DNA of 64,000 nt from ASV31 sp965229765 (GTDB taxonomy: Bacteria > Pseudomonadota > Alphaproteobacteria > Rhodobacterales > Rhodobacteraceae), in NCBI GenBank assembly GCA_965229765.1, contig CBDDJT010000004.1:1240001-1304000 (forward strand), read 5' to 3'. Shown one piece after another: positions 57,024 through 64,000 of this stretch; position 1 is the first letter of the stretch, and every line of letters begins with the position of its first letter. The notes under the pieces are model-generated. The model saw nothing but the letters and a program-made list of their open reading frames with translations. It did no database searches and was not told where the DNA came from. Both the position numbers and the translations under genes were made by a program.

Positions 57024-57686
57024 ATGTCCCTGACCCGCCGCCGACTTTTGTCGACCCTGGCCGCCGCGCCGGTTCTGACCACGCCGCTTGTCCTGCGCGC
57101 GCAGGACGCGGGGCTGATCACCGGCAACGTCTGCATGGTCCAGCCGGCGACGACCGAGGGGCCGTTCTACGTGGATCCCGGGCTGGTCCGCCAGGACATC
57201 ACCGAGGGCCGGCCGGGAGTTCCCCTTGTCCTGCGGCTTCAGGTGGTCAGCGCCGACTGCGCGCCGATCACGGGGGCCCGGGTGGATATCTGGCACTCGG
57301 ACGCGGGCGGGCTTTATTCCGGAGTGCGCGCGCCCAACGGCGACACGCGGGGCAAGACCTTCCTGCGTGGCACGCAGTTCGGCGACGCGGCAGGCGTGGT
57401 TCGTTTCGACACCATCTATCCCGGCTGGTATCCGGGGCGGACGCCGCATGTTCACTACAAGGTCTTCGTGGACGACCGCACGCTGCTGACTGGTCAGCTC
57501 TTCTTTCCCGACGCCGCAAGTGACGCGGTCTATACCGAGATCGCCCCTTACGCCACGCGCGGGCGGGCCGACACGCCGAACACGGCCGATTCCATCGCCA
57601 GACGGGCGGGTGAGGCCGCCGTTGCCCGTGTCGGCGGGGCATCGGCGGGCCTGTCGGCGGCGCTGGTGGTGGGCGTCCGCGGCTGA
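57024..57686 (+). CDS. Exported intradiol ring-cleavage dioxygenase-like protein
   Basis: Protein of 220 aa with an N-terminal Tat-type signal (MSLTRRRLLSTLAAAPVLTT, twin Arg at 5-6). The dioxygenase fold is seen from about residue 38: TTEGPFYVDPGLVRQDI, then ITGARVDIWHSDAGGLYSGV with the first iron-ligand Tyr, and YPGWYPGRTPHVHYKVF with the second Tyr and the two His. The non-haem iron site (two Tyr, two His) is thus complete. Exported members of this family are known but uncharacterised. It is a single gene after the GntR/FCD regulator. Aromatic substrate unknown. Confidence 0.87.
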   Translation: MSLTRRRLLSTLAAAPVLTTPLVLRAQDAGLITGNVCMVQPATTEGPFYVDPGLVRQDITEGRPGVPLVLRLQVVSADCAPITGARVDIWHSDAGGLYSGVRAPNGDTRGKTFLRGTQFGDAAGVVRFDTIYPGWYPGRTPHVHYKVFVDDRTLLTGQLFFPDAASDAVYTEIAPYATRGRADTPNTADSIARRAGEAAVARVGGASAGLSAALVVGVRG

Positions 57687-57708
57687 TCCGGGACGCCCCA
57701 GCGGCGGC

Positions 57709-59097
57709 CTAGCTGTGGATCGCACCGTCGCCGCAGGCCAGCGCGGCTTCGCGCACCGCCTCGGAAAAGGTCGGGTGCGCGTGGCAGGTTCGGGCCAGAT
57801 CCTCGGCGGCTGCACCGAATTCCATCGCGACGCAGATCTCGTGGATCAGGTCGCCGGCCATCGGGCCGATGATGTGCGCGCCGAGGATGCGGTCGGTGTC
57901 CTTGTCGGCGAGGATCTTGACGAAGCCGTCCGCGGCGAAATTCGCCTTGGCCCGCCCGTTGCCCATGAAGTTGAACTTTCCGGCCTTGTAGGCGCGGCCG
58001 GATTCCTTCAGCTGTTCTTCGGTCTGGCCGACGCTGGCGACTTCGGGGTGGGTATAGATCACGCCGGGGATCACGCCGTAGTTCACGTGCCCGGCCTGCC
58101 CGGCAAGGGTTTCGGCCACCGCCATGCCCTCGTCCTCGGCCTTGTGGGCCAGCATCGGGCCGGCGATGGCATCGCCGATGGCGTAGATGCCGTCGACGCT
58201 GGTCTTCCAGTGGGCGTCGGTCTCGATCTGGCCGCGGGGCGACAGGGCGACGCCCAGCGCATCGAGGCCGAGGCCGTCGGTGAAGGGCTTGCGGCCCGTG
58301 GCCACCAGAACCACGTCGGCGTCGAGCGTGGCGGTGCTGTCGTCCTTGCGCAGGGTATAGCTGACCTTGGCCTTGGTCTTGGTCGTCTCGACCGACTGGA
58401 CGGCGGCGCCAAGGATGAAGTCGAGGCCCTGGCGCTTCAGAAGTCTCTGGAAAGACTTGGCAATCTCGGCGTCCATGCCGGGCGTGATGGTGTCGAGGTA
58501 TTCCACGACCGTCACCTCGGTGCCGAGGCGGGAATAGACGGAACCCATCTCGAGCCCGATGACGCCGGCGCCGATGACGACCATCTTTCTGGGGATCCTG
58601 CCCAGCTCCAGCGCGCCGGTGGAGGTGACGACGATCTTTTCGTCGATCTCGATGCCTGGGAGGCTGGAGGGTTCGGAACCCGTTGCAATCACGATGTTCT
58701 TCGCCTCGTGGACCTCGGCGCCGACCTGCACCTGGCCTGCGGCGGGGATGCTGGCCCAGCCCTTGATCCAGTCGATCCTGTTCTTCTTGAACAGGAACTC
58801 GATGCCCTTGGTGTTCTGGGCGATCACATCGTCCTTGTAGGCCAGCATCTGCGGCCAGTCGACCGAGGGCGCCTTGCCCTTGAGGCCCATTTTCCCAAAG
58901 TTTTCCTGGGCTTCGTGCAACTGGTGGCTGGCGTGCAGCAGTGCCTTGGACGGAATGCAGCCGACGTTCAGGCAGGTGCCGCCCAGCGTCTCGCGGCCCT
59001 CGACGCAGGCGGTCTTTAGACCGAGCTGGGCGCAGCGGATGGCGCAGACATAGCCGCCGGGGCCGGAGCCGATTACGATCACGTCATAGCTTGCCAT
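57709..59097 (-). CDS. lpdA: Dihydrolipoyl dehydrogenase (E3)
   Basis: E3 component, 462 aa, which reoxidises dihydrolipoyl groups of 2-oxoacid dehydrogenase complexes with NAD. The ATG at 59097 follows AGGAGG. Seen are the FAD motif VIGSGPGGYVCAIRCAQLGL, the redox disulfide GGTCLNVGCIPSK, the NAD motif VIGAGVIGLEMGSVYSRLGT, IGDAIAGPMLAHKAEDEG and the C-terminal HAHPTFSEAVREA with catalytic His-Glu. It is downstream of sucA-sucB and two MAPEG genes on one strand, so it belongs to the 2-oxoglutarate dehydrogenase complex. Its promoter region holds an 11-bp repeat and hairpins. Confidence 0.96.
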   Translation of the reverse strand: MASYDVIVIGSGPGGYVCAIRCAQLGLKTACVEGRETLGGTCLNVGCIPSKALLHASHQLHEAQENFGKMGLKGKAPSVDWPQMLAYKDDVIAQNTKGIEFLFKKNRIDWIKGWASIPAAGQVQVGAEVHEAKNIVIATGSEPSSLPGIEIDEKIVVTSTGALELGRIPRKMVVIGAGVIGLEMGSVYSRLGTEVTVVEYLDTITPGMDAEIAKSFQRLLKRQGLDFILGAAVQSVETTKTKAKVSYTLRKDDSTATLDADVVLVATGRKPFTDGLGLDALGVALSPRGQIETDAHWKTSVDGIYAIGDAIAGPMLAHKAEDEGMAVAETLAGQAGHVNYGVIPGVIYTHPEVASVGQTEEQLKESGRAYKAGKFNFMGNGRAKANFAADGFVKILADKDTDRILGAHIIGPMAGDLIHEICVAMEFGAAAEDLARTCHAHPTFSEAVREAALACGDGAIHS

Positions 59098-59135
59098 TGG
59101 GGCCTCCTTTGGGGGGATTTGGCGGAAATCGGGGT

Positions 59136-59174
59136 GTCGGCATCGCGTCGGCACAACGTCGGCAAAACGTCGGC
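59136..59174 (-). repeat. 11-bp tandem repeat GCCGACGTTGT, copy 2
   Basis: On the minus strand the units read GCCGACGTTTT, GCCGACGTTGT, GCCGACGCGAT and GCCGAC, in the same order as 26592-26630 and matching at 37 of 39 bases. The array lies 39 bases upstream of the lpdA start. Confidence 0.85.
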
Positions 59175-59179
59175 GCCGA

Positions 59180-59255
59180 GCCGGAAAGGGGAGGGGCGCT
59201 GCCCCTCTTGCCCTTCGGGCAATTCACCCCGGAGTATTTCTGAACAGAAGAAGCG
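59180..59255. promoter_or_regulatory. Hairpins and conserved intergenic motif upstream of lpdA
   Basis: Two stems, GAGGGGC/GCCCCTC and TTGCCC/GGGCAA, stand next to the conserved motif CCCCGGAGTATTT with AACAGAAGAAG (59227-59255). They lie between the stop of the second MAPEG gene and the tandem repeat. Here the motif is on the strand opposite to transcription, unlike at 24621 and 39697. Confidence 0.5.
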
Positions 59256-59262
59256 CATGGGG

Positions 59263-59673
59263 TCAGACAAGGGCCGCAAGGAGCATCAGGAAGGTGGCGA
59301 CGAGCCCGACGAGCCAGATCAGCGAGCGCCAGGGCGACAGCCCCAGCGCGTAGGCCGGGACATAAGCCAAGCGGGCGGCGAGGTAGAGCCAGGCCATCGC
59401 GGCGGTGAAACCGGAGGCCGCGCCCGAGAGCGTGACCACGACGACGGCGATGGTGAAAAGGACCAGCGCCTGGAAATGATTGTCGAGCGCGCGGATCAGG
59501 CGGCCGGTGCGCGGGCTGACGCGGTCGGCCAGCGGCGGCTGGCCGGGGGCGGGGTCGCGCGGGCCGAGGGTGGCGCGGGTGCCAAGCTCGATGTTCGCCG
59601 GCACGCTCATCAGGACATACTGGCCCATCTGCAGGAGCGAGGCGAGCGCGAGAACGGTCAGTTCCGGGGTCAT
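59263..59673 (-). CDS. MAPEG family membrane protein
   Basis: Membrane protein of 136 aa with four helices (about residues 5-22, 62-82, 88-107 and 112-134) and the MAPEG pattern NIELGTRATLGPRD, then RLIRALDNHFQALVLFTIAV and RLAYVPAYALGLSPWRSLIW. The eukaryotic relatives work on glutathione and eicosanoids; the bacterial role is unknown. Its start overlaps the stop of the preceding MAPEG gene (TGATG). The pair is probably a tandem duplication that has diverged. Confidence 0.9.
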   Translation of the reverse strand: MTPELTVLALASLLQMGQYVLMSVPANIELGTRATLGPRDPAPGQPPLADRVSPRTGRLIRALDNHFQALVLFTIAVVVVTLSGAASGFTAAMAWLYLAARLAYVPAYALGLSPWRSLIWLVGLVATFLMLLAALV

Positions 59674-60062
59674 CAGAGCCCGAGGAAATAAAGGATGATG
59701 GTCGCGAAGAACCCCGCCGACCACGCCAGCGAGCGCACGCCGACGATGCCGAAGGCATAGGCGGGCACGTAGACGACGCGGGCGATCAGGAAGACCTGCG
59801 CGGCCAGAAGCGAGTTGGCGTCAAAGCCGTCGCGGGCCTGCAGGATCAGGATGGCGGGCGCAAAGAGCGCCATCGCGCTTATCGAGTTCCAGAGCGCCCG
59901 TTCGAGCCGGGCGGCGATGCCAGAGGCGCTGCGGCCATCGTCCCGCGCGGACAGCAGGTAGCCCATGCCAAGCTGCTGCATGGTGCCCGAGGCCTGAAGC
60001 ACCAGCGTGATGGCGACGTAAAGCCCGTAGAGGGCGAGAATGGAAAGCTCGTCGGTGAACAT
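59673..60062 (-). CDS. MAPEG family membrane protein
   Basis: Membrane protein of 129 aa, paralogue of the next gene. Helices lie at about residues 5-23, 55-75, 85-103 and 108-128. Shared features are GYLLSARDDGRSASGIAARL, RALWNSISAMALFAPAILIL and ARVVYVPAYAFGIVGVRSLAW. It lies about 70 bases after sucB and before lpdA on the same strand. This MAPEG pair between sucB and lpdA recurs in Rhodobacteraceae; no biochemical link to the dehydrogenase is known. Confidence 0.9.
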   Translation of the reverse strand: MFTDELSILALYGLYVAITLVLQASGTMQQLGMGYLLSARDDGRSASGIAARLERALWNSISAMALFAPAILILQARDGFDANSLLAAQVFLIARVVYVPAYAFGIVGVRSLAWSAGFFATIILYFLGL

Positions 60063-60132
60063 CTGGCCTGAACCTCCTGTGATCGGGCGCGGGCCGGGAC
60101 ATGCCGGCCCTGCGCGGGGGCGATGTGCCGGG

Positions 60133-61656
60133 TCAGAGATCCATCAGGAGCCGGCGCGGATCCTCGAGCGCCTCTTTCACGCGGACGAGGAAGGTGACGG
60201 CGCCCTTGCCGTCGACGATCCGGTGATCGTAGCTGAGGGCGAGATACATCATCGGGCGGATCACCACCTGGCCGCCGATGGCCATGGGGCGGTCCTGGAT
60301 CTTGTGCATCCCGAGGATGCCCGACTGCGGCGGGTTGAGGATGGGCGAGGACATCAGCGAGCCGTAGACGCCGCCGTTCGACAGGGTGAACGTGCCGCCC
60401 TGCATCTCGGCCATGGACAGCTTGCCGTCGCGGGCGCGCACGCCCAGTTCGGCGATCTTCTTTTCGATGGCGGCGAATGACATCTGGTCGGCGTCGCGCA
60501 CCACCGGGACAACAAGGCCCGTGGGCGTGCCCACGGCAACGCCCATGTGGACGAAGTTCTTGTAGACGATGTCTGTGCCGTCGATCTCTGCGTTGACCTC
60601 TGGCACCTCGCGCAGCGCGTGGCAGCAGGCCTTGGTGAAGAAGGACATGAAGCCCAGTTTCACGCCGTGCTTCTTTTCGAAGAGGTCCTTGTATTCGCGG
60701 CGCAGCTCCATCGTCGCGGTCATGTCCACCTCGTTGTAGGTGGTCAGCATGGCGGCGGCGTTCTGCGCGTCCTTGAGCCGGCGCGCGATGGTCTGGCGCA
60801 GGCGCGTCATGCGCACGCGTTCCTCGCGCGCGGCGTCTTCGGCCGGGACGGGCGCGCGGGGGGCGGCCTTTGGCGCTTCGGCCACGGGGGCCGGGGCGGC
60901 GGGCGCGGGTGCGGTGGCGGCCTTCATCACGTCTTCCTTCATGATGCGGCCATCGCGGCCCGTGCCGGTGACCTGATCGGGCGACAGGCCCTTTTCGGCC
61001 ATCAGCTTTTTCGCCGAAGGCGCGTCCTCGACATCGCGGTCGGAAGCGGCGGCGGAGGGGGCCGCGGGTTCTGCGGCGGGCGCCGGGGCAGGCGCGGGGG
61101 CCGGTGCGGCGGCGCCGTCACCCGCGGCCATGACCGCCAGCTTGCCGCCAGCGGCGACGGTGGCGCCCTCGGGTGCGAGGATTTCGGTCAGCGTGCCCGA
61201 AGCGGGCGCGGGCACCTCGACCGAGACCTTGTCGGTTTCCAGTTCGCACAGCATCTCGTCCTGCTGGACGGTGTCGCCGGCGGCCTTGAACCAGGTGGAG
61301 ACGGTCGCCTCTGTCACGCTTTCGCCAAGGGTGGGGACCATGACGTCGATGCTGGCCGAGGACGCGGTCGCGGCCTTGGCGGGGGCGCTGGCGGCGGGTT
61401 TGGGCGCGGCGGCGGCGGCGCCTTCGGAGATGGTGGCGAGAAGCGCGTCGACGCCGACGGTCTGACCCTCGGCGGCGACGATGTCGGCGAGAGTGCCGGC
61501 GGCGGGCGCGGGAACCTCGACCGTGACCTTGTCGGTTTCCAGTTCGCACAGCATTTCGTCGGCGGCGACGGCATCGCCGGGCTTCTTGAACCAGGTGGCG
61601 ACGGTGGCCTCTGTGACGCTTTCGCCCAGGGTGGGCACGCGGACTTCGGTGGTCAT
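60133..61656 (-). CDS. sucB: 2-oxoglutarate dehydrogenase E2 (dihydrolipoyllysine succinyltransferase)
   Basis: E2 component, 507 aa, which carries succinyl groups on lipoyl arms to CoA. Two lipoyl domains stand in tandem (about residues 1-77 and 101-178), each with the lipoylated Lys in ELETDKV. Pro/Ala linkers follow, then an E3-binding domain (about 215-255, SAKKLMAEKGLSPDQVTGTG) and the catalytic domain with ALSYDHRIVDGKGAVTFLVR carrying the active His and Asp. Most E2o proteins have one lipoyl domain. It begins eight bases after sucA. Confidence 0.96.
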   Translation of the reverse strand: MTTEVRVPTLGESVTEATVATWFKKPGDAVAADEMLCELETDKVTVEVPAPAAGTLADIVAAEGQTVGVDALLATISEGAAAAAPKPAASAPAKAATASSASIDVMVPTLGESVTEATVSTWFKAAGDTVQQDEMLCELETDKVSVEVPAPASGTLTEILAPEGATVAAGGKLAVMAAGDGAAAPAPAPAPAPAAEPAAPSAAASDRDVEDAPSAKKLMAEKGLSPDQVTGTGRDGRIMKEDVMKAATAPAPAAPAPVAEAPKAAPRAPVPAEDAAREERVRMTRLRQTIARRLKDAQNAAAMLTTYNEVDMTATMELRREYKDLFEKKHGVKLGFMSFFTKACCHALREVPEVNAEIDGTDIVYKNFVHMGVAVGTPTGLVVPVVRDADQMSFAAIEKKIAELGVRARDGKLSMAEMQGGTFTLSNGGVYGSLMSSPILNPPQSGILGMHKIQDRPMAIGGQVVIRPMMYLALSYDHRIVDGKGAVTFLVRVKEALEDPRRLLMDL

Positions 61657-61664
61657 CTGTCGGG

Positions 61665-64000
61665 TTATCCTTCGATTCCGAGCGCCGCGTTCACCAGCGC
61701 TGCTTGTTGTGCCTTGTGCTGCGAGGCGAGGCCCGTGGCCGGCGAGGCGGCGGCGGCGCGGCCTGCGTAGACCGGGCGCTGGTTGTCCGCGCCGATCCGG
61801 GTCAGCACCCATTCGATGTTTGGTTCGATGAAGGTCCAGGCGCCCTGGTTCTTGGGCTCTTCCTGGCACCAGATCATCTCGGCCCCCTTGAAGCGTTCCA
61901 GTTCCTTGACCATCGAGAGCGCGGGGAAGGGATAGAACTGTTCCACGCGCAACAGGTAGACGTCGTCGAGGCCTTCGGCGTCGCGCTTTTCCAGCAGGTC
62001 GTAATAGACCTTGCCAGAACACATCACGACGCGGCGGATCTTGTCGTCGGGTTGCAGTTGCAGGTCCGAGTGGCCCTTTTCGGCGTCGTCCCACAGCACG
62101 CGGTGGAAGGACGAACCGGTGGTGAAATCATCCACGTCCGAGATCGCCAGCTTGTGCCGGAGAAGCGACTTGGGCGTCATCAGGACCAGCGGCTTGCGGT
62201 AGCTGCGGTGGATCTGGCGGCGCAGGATGTGGAAGTAGTTCGCCGGCGTCGTGCAGTTGGCGACGATCCAGTTGTCCTCGGCGCACATTTGCAGGAAGCG
62301 TTCGAGGCGGGCCGAGGAGTGTTCGGGCCCCTGGCCCTCGTAGCCGTGGGGCAGAAGCATCACCAGACCCGACATGCGCAGCCACTTTCGTTCGCCCGAG
62401 CTGATGAACTGGTCGAACATGATCTGCGCGCCGTTGGCGAAGTCGCCGAACTGGGCTTCCCACATGGTCAGTGCGTTGGGTTCCGCCAGGCTGAAGCCGT
62501 ACTCGAAGCCCAGCACCGCGTATTCCGAGAGCATCGAGTCGATGACCTCGTAGCGGGCCTGCCCCTCGCGGATGTGGTTCAGCGCGTGGTGACGTTCCTC
62601 GGTCTCCTGGTCGATGAAGGCCGAGTGGCGTTGCGAGAAGGTGCCGCGCGTGCTGTCCTGACCGGCAAGGCGCACGGGGTAGCCTTCTGTCATCAGGCTG
62701 CCGAAGGCGAGCGCTTCGGCGGTGGCCCAGTCAAAACCCGTGCCGGTTTCGAACATCTGCTGCTTGGCTTCCAGAAGGCGGCCCACGGTCTTGTGCAGGC
62801 TGAAGCCGTCGGGAACGCGCGTCAGCGCCGCGCCGACCTCTGCCAGCGTTTCGGGTGCAATCGAGGTCTGGCCGCGCTGGTAGTCCTCGCCCTGCCGGTC
62901 CAGATGGCTCCACCGTCCATCGAGCCAGTCGGCCTTGTTGGGCTTGTAGTCCTTGCCGGCCTCGAACTCTTCGTTGAGCTGCGACTGGAAGGCGGCCTTC
63001 ATGTCCTCGATCTCGCCCTCTGGGATGAGACCGTCCTTGACCAGGCGCTCTGTATAAAGCTGAAGCGTCGTCTTGTGACGCTTGATGCGCTTGTACATCA
63101 CCGGGTTGGTGAACATCGGTTCGTCGCCCTCGTTGTGGCCGAACCGGCGGTAGCAGAAGATGTCGATGACGACGTCCTTGCCGAACTTCTGCCGGAACTC
63201 GATTGCCACCTTGGCGGCGTGCACGACGGCTTCGGGGTCGTCGCCGTTGACGTGGAAGATCGGCGCCTCGACCATCAGGGCGATGTCGGTCGGATAGGGC
63301 GAGGACCGCGAGAAGTGCGGCGCCGTGGTAAAGCCGATCTGGTTGTTCACGACGAGATGGATGGTGCCGCCGGTGCGATGCCCGCGCAGGCCCGAAAGCC
63401 CGAAGCATTCGGCCACGACACCCTGCCCGGCAAAGGCCGCGTCGCCATGCAGGAGAACGGGCAGGACGGCGGTGCGCTGGGCGTCGCCAAGCTGATCCTG
63501 CTTGGCGCGGACCTTGCCAAGGACAACGGGGTTCACCGCTTCGAGGTGGCTGGGGTTCGCGGTCAGCGACAGATGGACGGAGTTGCCGTCGAATTCACGG
63601 TCCGACGAGGCGCCGAGGTGATATTTCACATCGCCCGAACCATCGACGTCTTCTGGCTTGAAGCTGCCGCCCTGAAACTCGTTGAAGATGGCGCGATAGG
63701 GCTTGCCCATCACGTTGGCCAGCACCGACAGGCGGCCGCGGTGCGGCATTCCGATGACGATTTCCTTGACGCCCAGCGCACCGCCGCGCTTGATGATCTG
63801 TTCCATCGCGGGGATCAGCGCCTCGCCCCCGTCGAGGCCAAAGCGTTTGGTGCCCATGTACTTGACGTGCAGGAACTTTTCGAAGCCCTCGGCTTCTACC
63901 AGCTTGTTCAGGATGGCGCGGCGACCTTCGCGGGTGAAGCGGATTTCCTTGTTGAAGCCCTCGATCCGTTCCTTGAGCCAGCCGGCCTCTTCGGGGTTCG
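61665..64000 (-). CDS. sucA: 2-oxoglutarate dehydrogenase E1, 5' part beyond window
   Basis: Thiamine-diphosphate-dependent E1 component of the 2-oxoglutarate dehydrogenase complex. The reading frame is open from the right edge (NPEEAGWLKERIEGFNKEIR) down to the stop at 61665, about 778 residues, so the first 200 or so are missing. Visible are KRFGLDGGEALIPAMEQIIK, VIGMPHRGRLSVLANVMGKP, HGDAAFAGQGVVAECFGLSG, NNQIGFTT, VEAPIFHVNGDDPEAVVHAA and LLPHGYEGQGPEHSSARLER. sucB follows directly. Confidence 0.97.
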   Translation of the reverse strand, partial: NPEEAGWLKERIEGFNKEIRFTREGRRAILNKLVEAEGFEKFLHVKYMGTKRFGLDGGEALIPAMEQIIKRGGALGVKEIVIGMPHRGRLSVLANVMGKPYRAIFNEFQGGSFKPEDVDGSGDVKYHLGASSDREFDGNSVHLSLTANPSHLEAVNPVVLGKVRAKQDQLGDAQRTAVLPVLLHGDAAFAGQGVVAECFGLSGLRGHRTGGTIHLVVNNQIGFTTAPHFSRSSPYPTDIALMVEAPIFHVNGDDPEAVVHAAKVAIEFRQKFGKDVVIDIFCYRRFGHNEGDEPMFTNPVMYKRIKRHKTTLQLYTERLVKDGLIPEGEIEDMKAAFQSQLNEEFEAGKDYKPNKADWLDGRWSHLDRQGEDYQRGQTSIAPETLAEVGAALTRVPDGFSLHKTVGRLLEAKQQMFETGTGFDWATAEALAFGSLMTEGYPVRLAGQDSTRGTFSQRHSAFIDQETEERHHALNHIREGQARYEVIDSMLSEYAVLGFEYGFSLAEPNALTMWEAQFGDFANGAQIMFDQFISSGERKWLRMSGLVMLLPHGYEGQGPEHSSARLERFLQMCAEDNWIVANCTTPANYFHILRRQIHRSYRKPLVLMTPKSLLRHKLAISDVDDFTTGSSFHRVLWDDAEKGHSDLQLQPDDKIRRVVMCSGKVYYDLLEKRDAEGLDDVYLLRVEQFYPFPALSMVKELERFKGAEMIWCQEEPKNQGAWTFIEPNIEWVLTRIGADNQRPVYAGRAAAASPATGLASQHKAQQAALVNAALGIEG

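Overview
The window is GC-rich, densely packed DNA from an alphaproteobacterium, most likely the Rhodobacteraceae (Roseobacter group). The signs are the order sucA-sucB-MAPEG-MAPEG-lpd, a FYDLN-acid (TIGR02300-type) protein beside a SprT-like metalloprotein and a tRNA-Ala, a DUF1523-type protein, a ROSE-like leader on an hsp20 gene, and a short intergenic motif reading roughly GRATATTT-N-AACAGAAGAAG. Overlapping ATGA stop/start junctions are everywhere, so most genes sit in translationally coupled operons. No prophage, insertion sequence or CRISPR array was found.

Layout. (1) 1-15054 is a divergent catabolic cluster. To the left run a GntR/UTRA regulator, LeuC/LeuD-type hydro-lyase subunits and a TRAP transporter (dctP, dctQ and a partial dctM). 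To the right run a tautomerase/NTF2 fusion, HyuB, HyuA, an isochorismatase-like hydrolase, an ICL/PEP-mutase-family lyase and an FAD reductase; after them come a racemase-like protein, an EthD-like protein and a quinone oxidoreductase. HyuA to the FAD gene carries seven single-base insertions. (2) 15107-21387 holds an ECF sigma factor coupled to a VWA protein, an orphan efflux adaptor, an EamA transporter, hsp20 with a heat-shock promoter and thermometer-like leader, and a secreted trypsin-like protease. (3) 21438-26125 is a glycolate oxidase operon (glcD, glcE, two small membrane proteins, glcF). (4) 26162-26715 is non-coding and repeat-bearing. (5) 26716-37112 holds a phytase-like esterase, a small secreted protein, a threonine dehydratase-like enzyme, succinate-semialdehyde dehydrogenase, a formamidase-like hydrolase, an SDR/cupin/P1-peptidase operon and a Hint-domain protein.

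(6) 37373-44352 is a seven-gene plus-strand block with a long coiled-coil protein, a AAA+ ATPase, three membrane proteins and two proteins of unknown function. This is the best candidate here for an undescribed multi-protein system. (7) 44386-50641 holds an HxlR regulator with divergent DUF4242-like gene, a deoC/ALDH16/RidA operon, a Crp/Fnr regulator followed by a perfect CRP-type palindrome, a small ORF and a probable multi-hairpin small RNA. (8) 50877-57686 holds an EF-G paralogue with degenerate GTPase motifs, a flavin monooxygenase, a truncated MaoC gene, tRNA-Ala(GGC), the FYDLN protein, a SprT-like protein, a GntR/FCD regulator and an intradiol dioxygenase. (9) 57709-64000 is the 2-oxoglutarate dehydrogenase block.

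How the parts fit: region 1 looks like uptake of an acidic substrate, ATP-dependent opening of a lactam or imide ring, hydrolysis, hydration and C-C cleavage to central metabolites. Regions 3, 5 and 7 add carboxylate, aldehyde and deoxyribose catabolism. Region 9 is core TCA metabolism. Two arrays of four tandem palindromes and a two-copy 11-bp tandem repeat decorate the intergenic spaces. All functional calls come from reading motifs; no database search was run.
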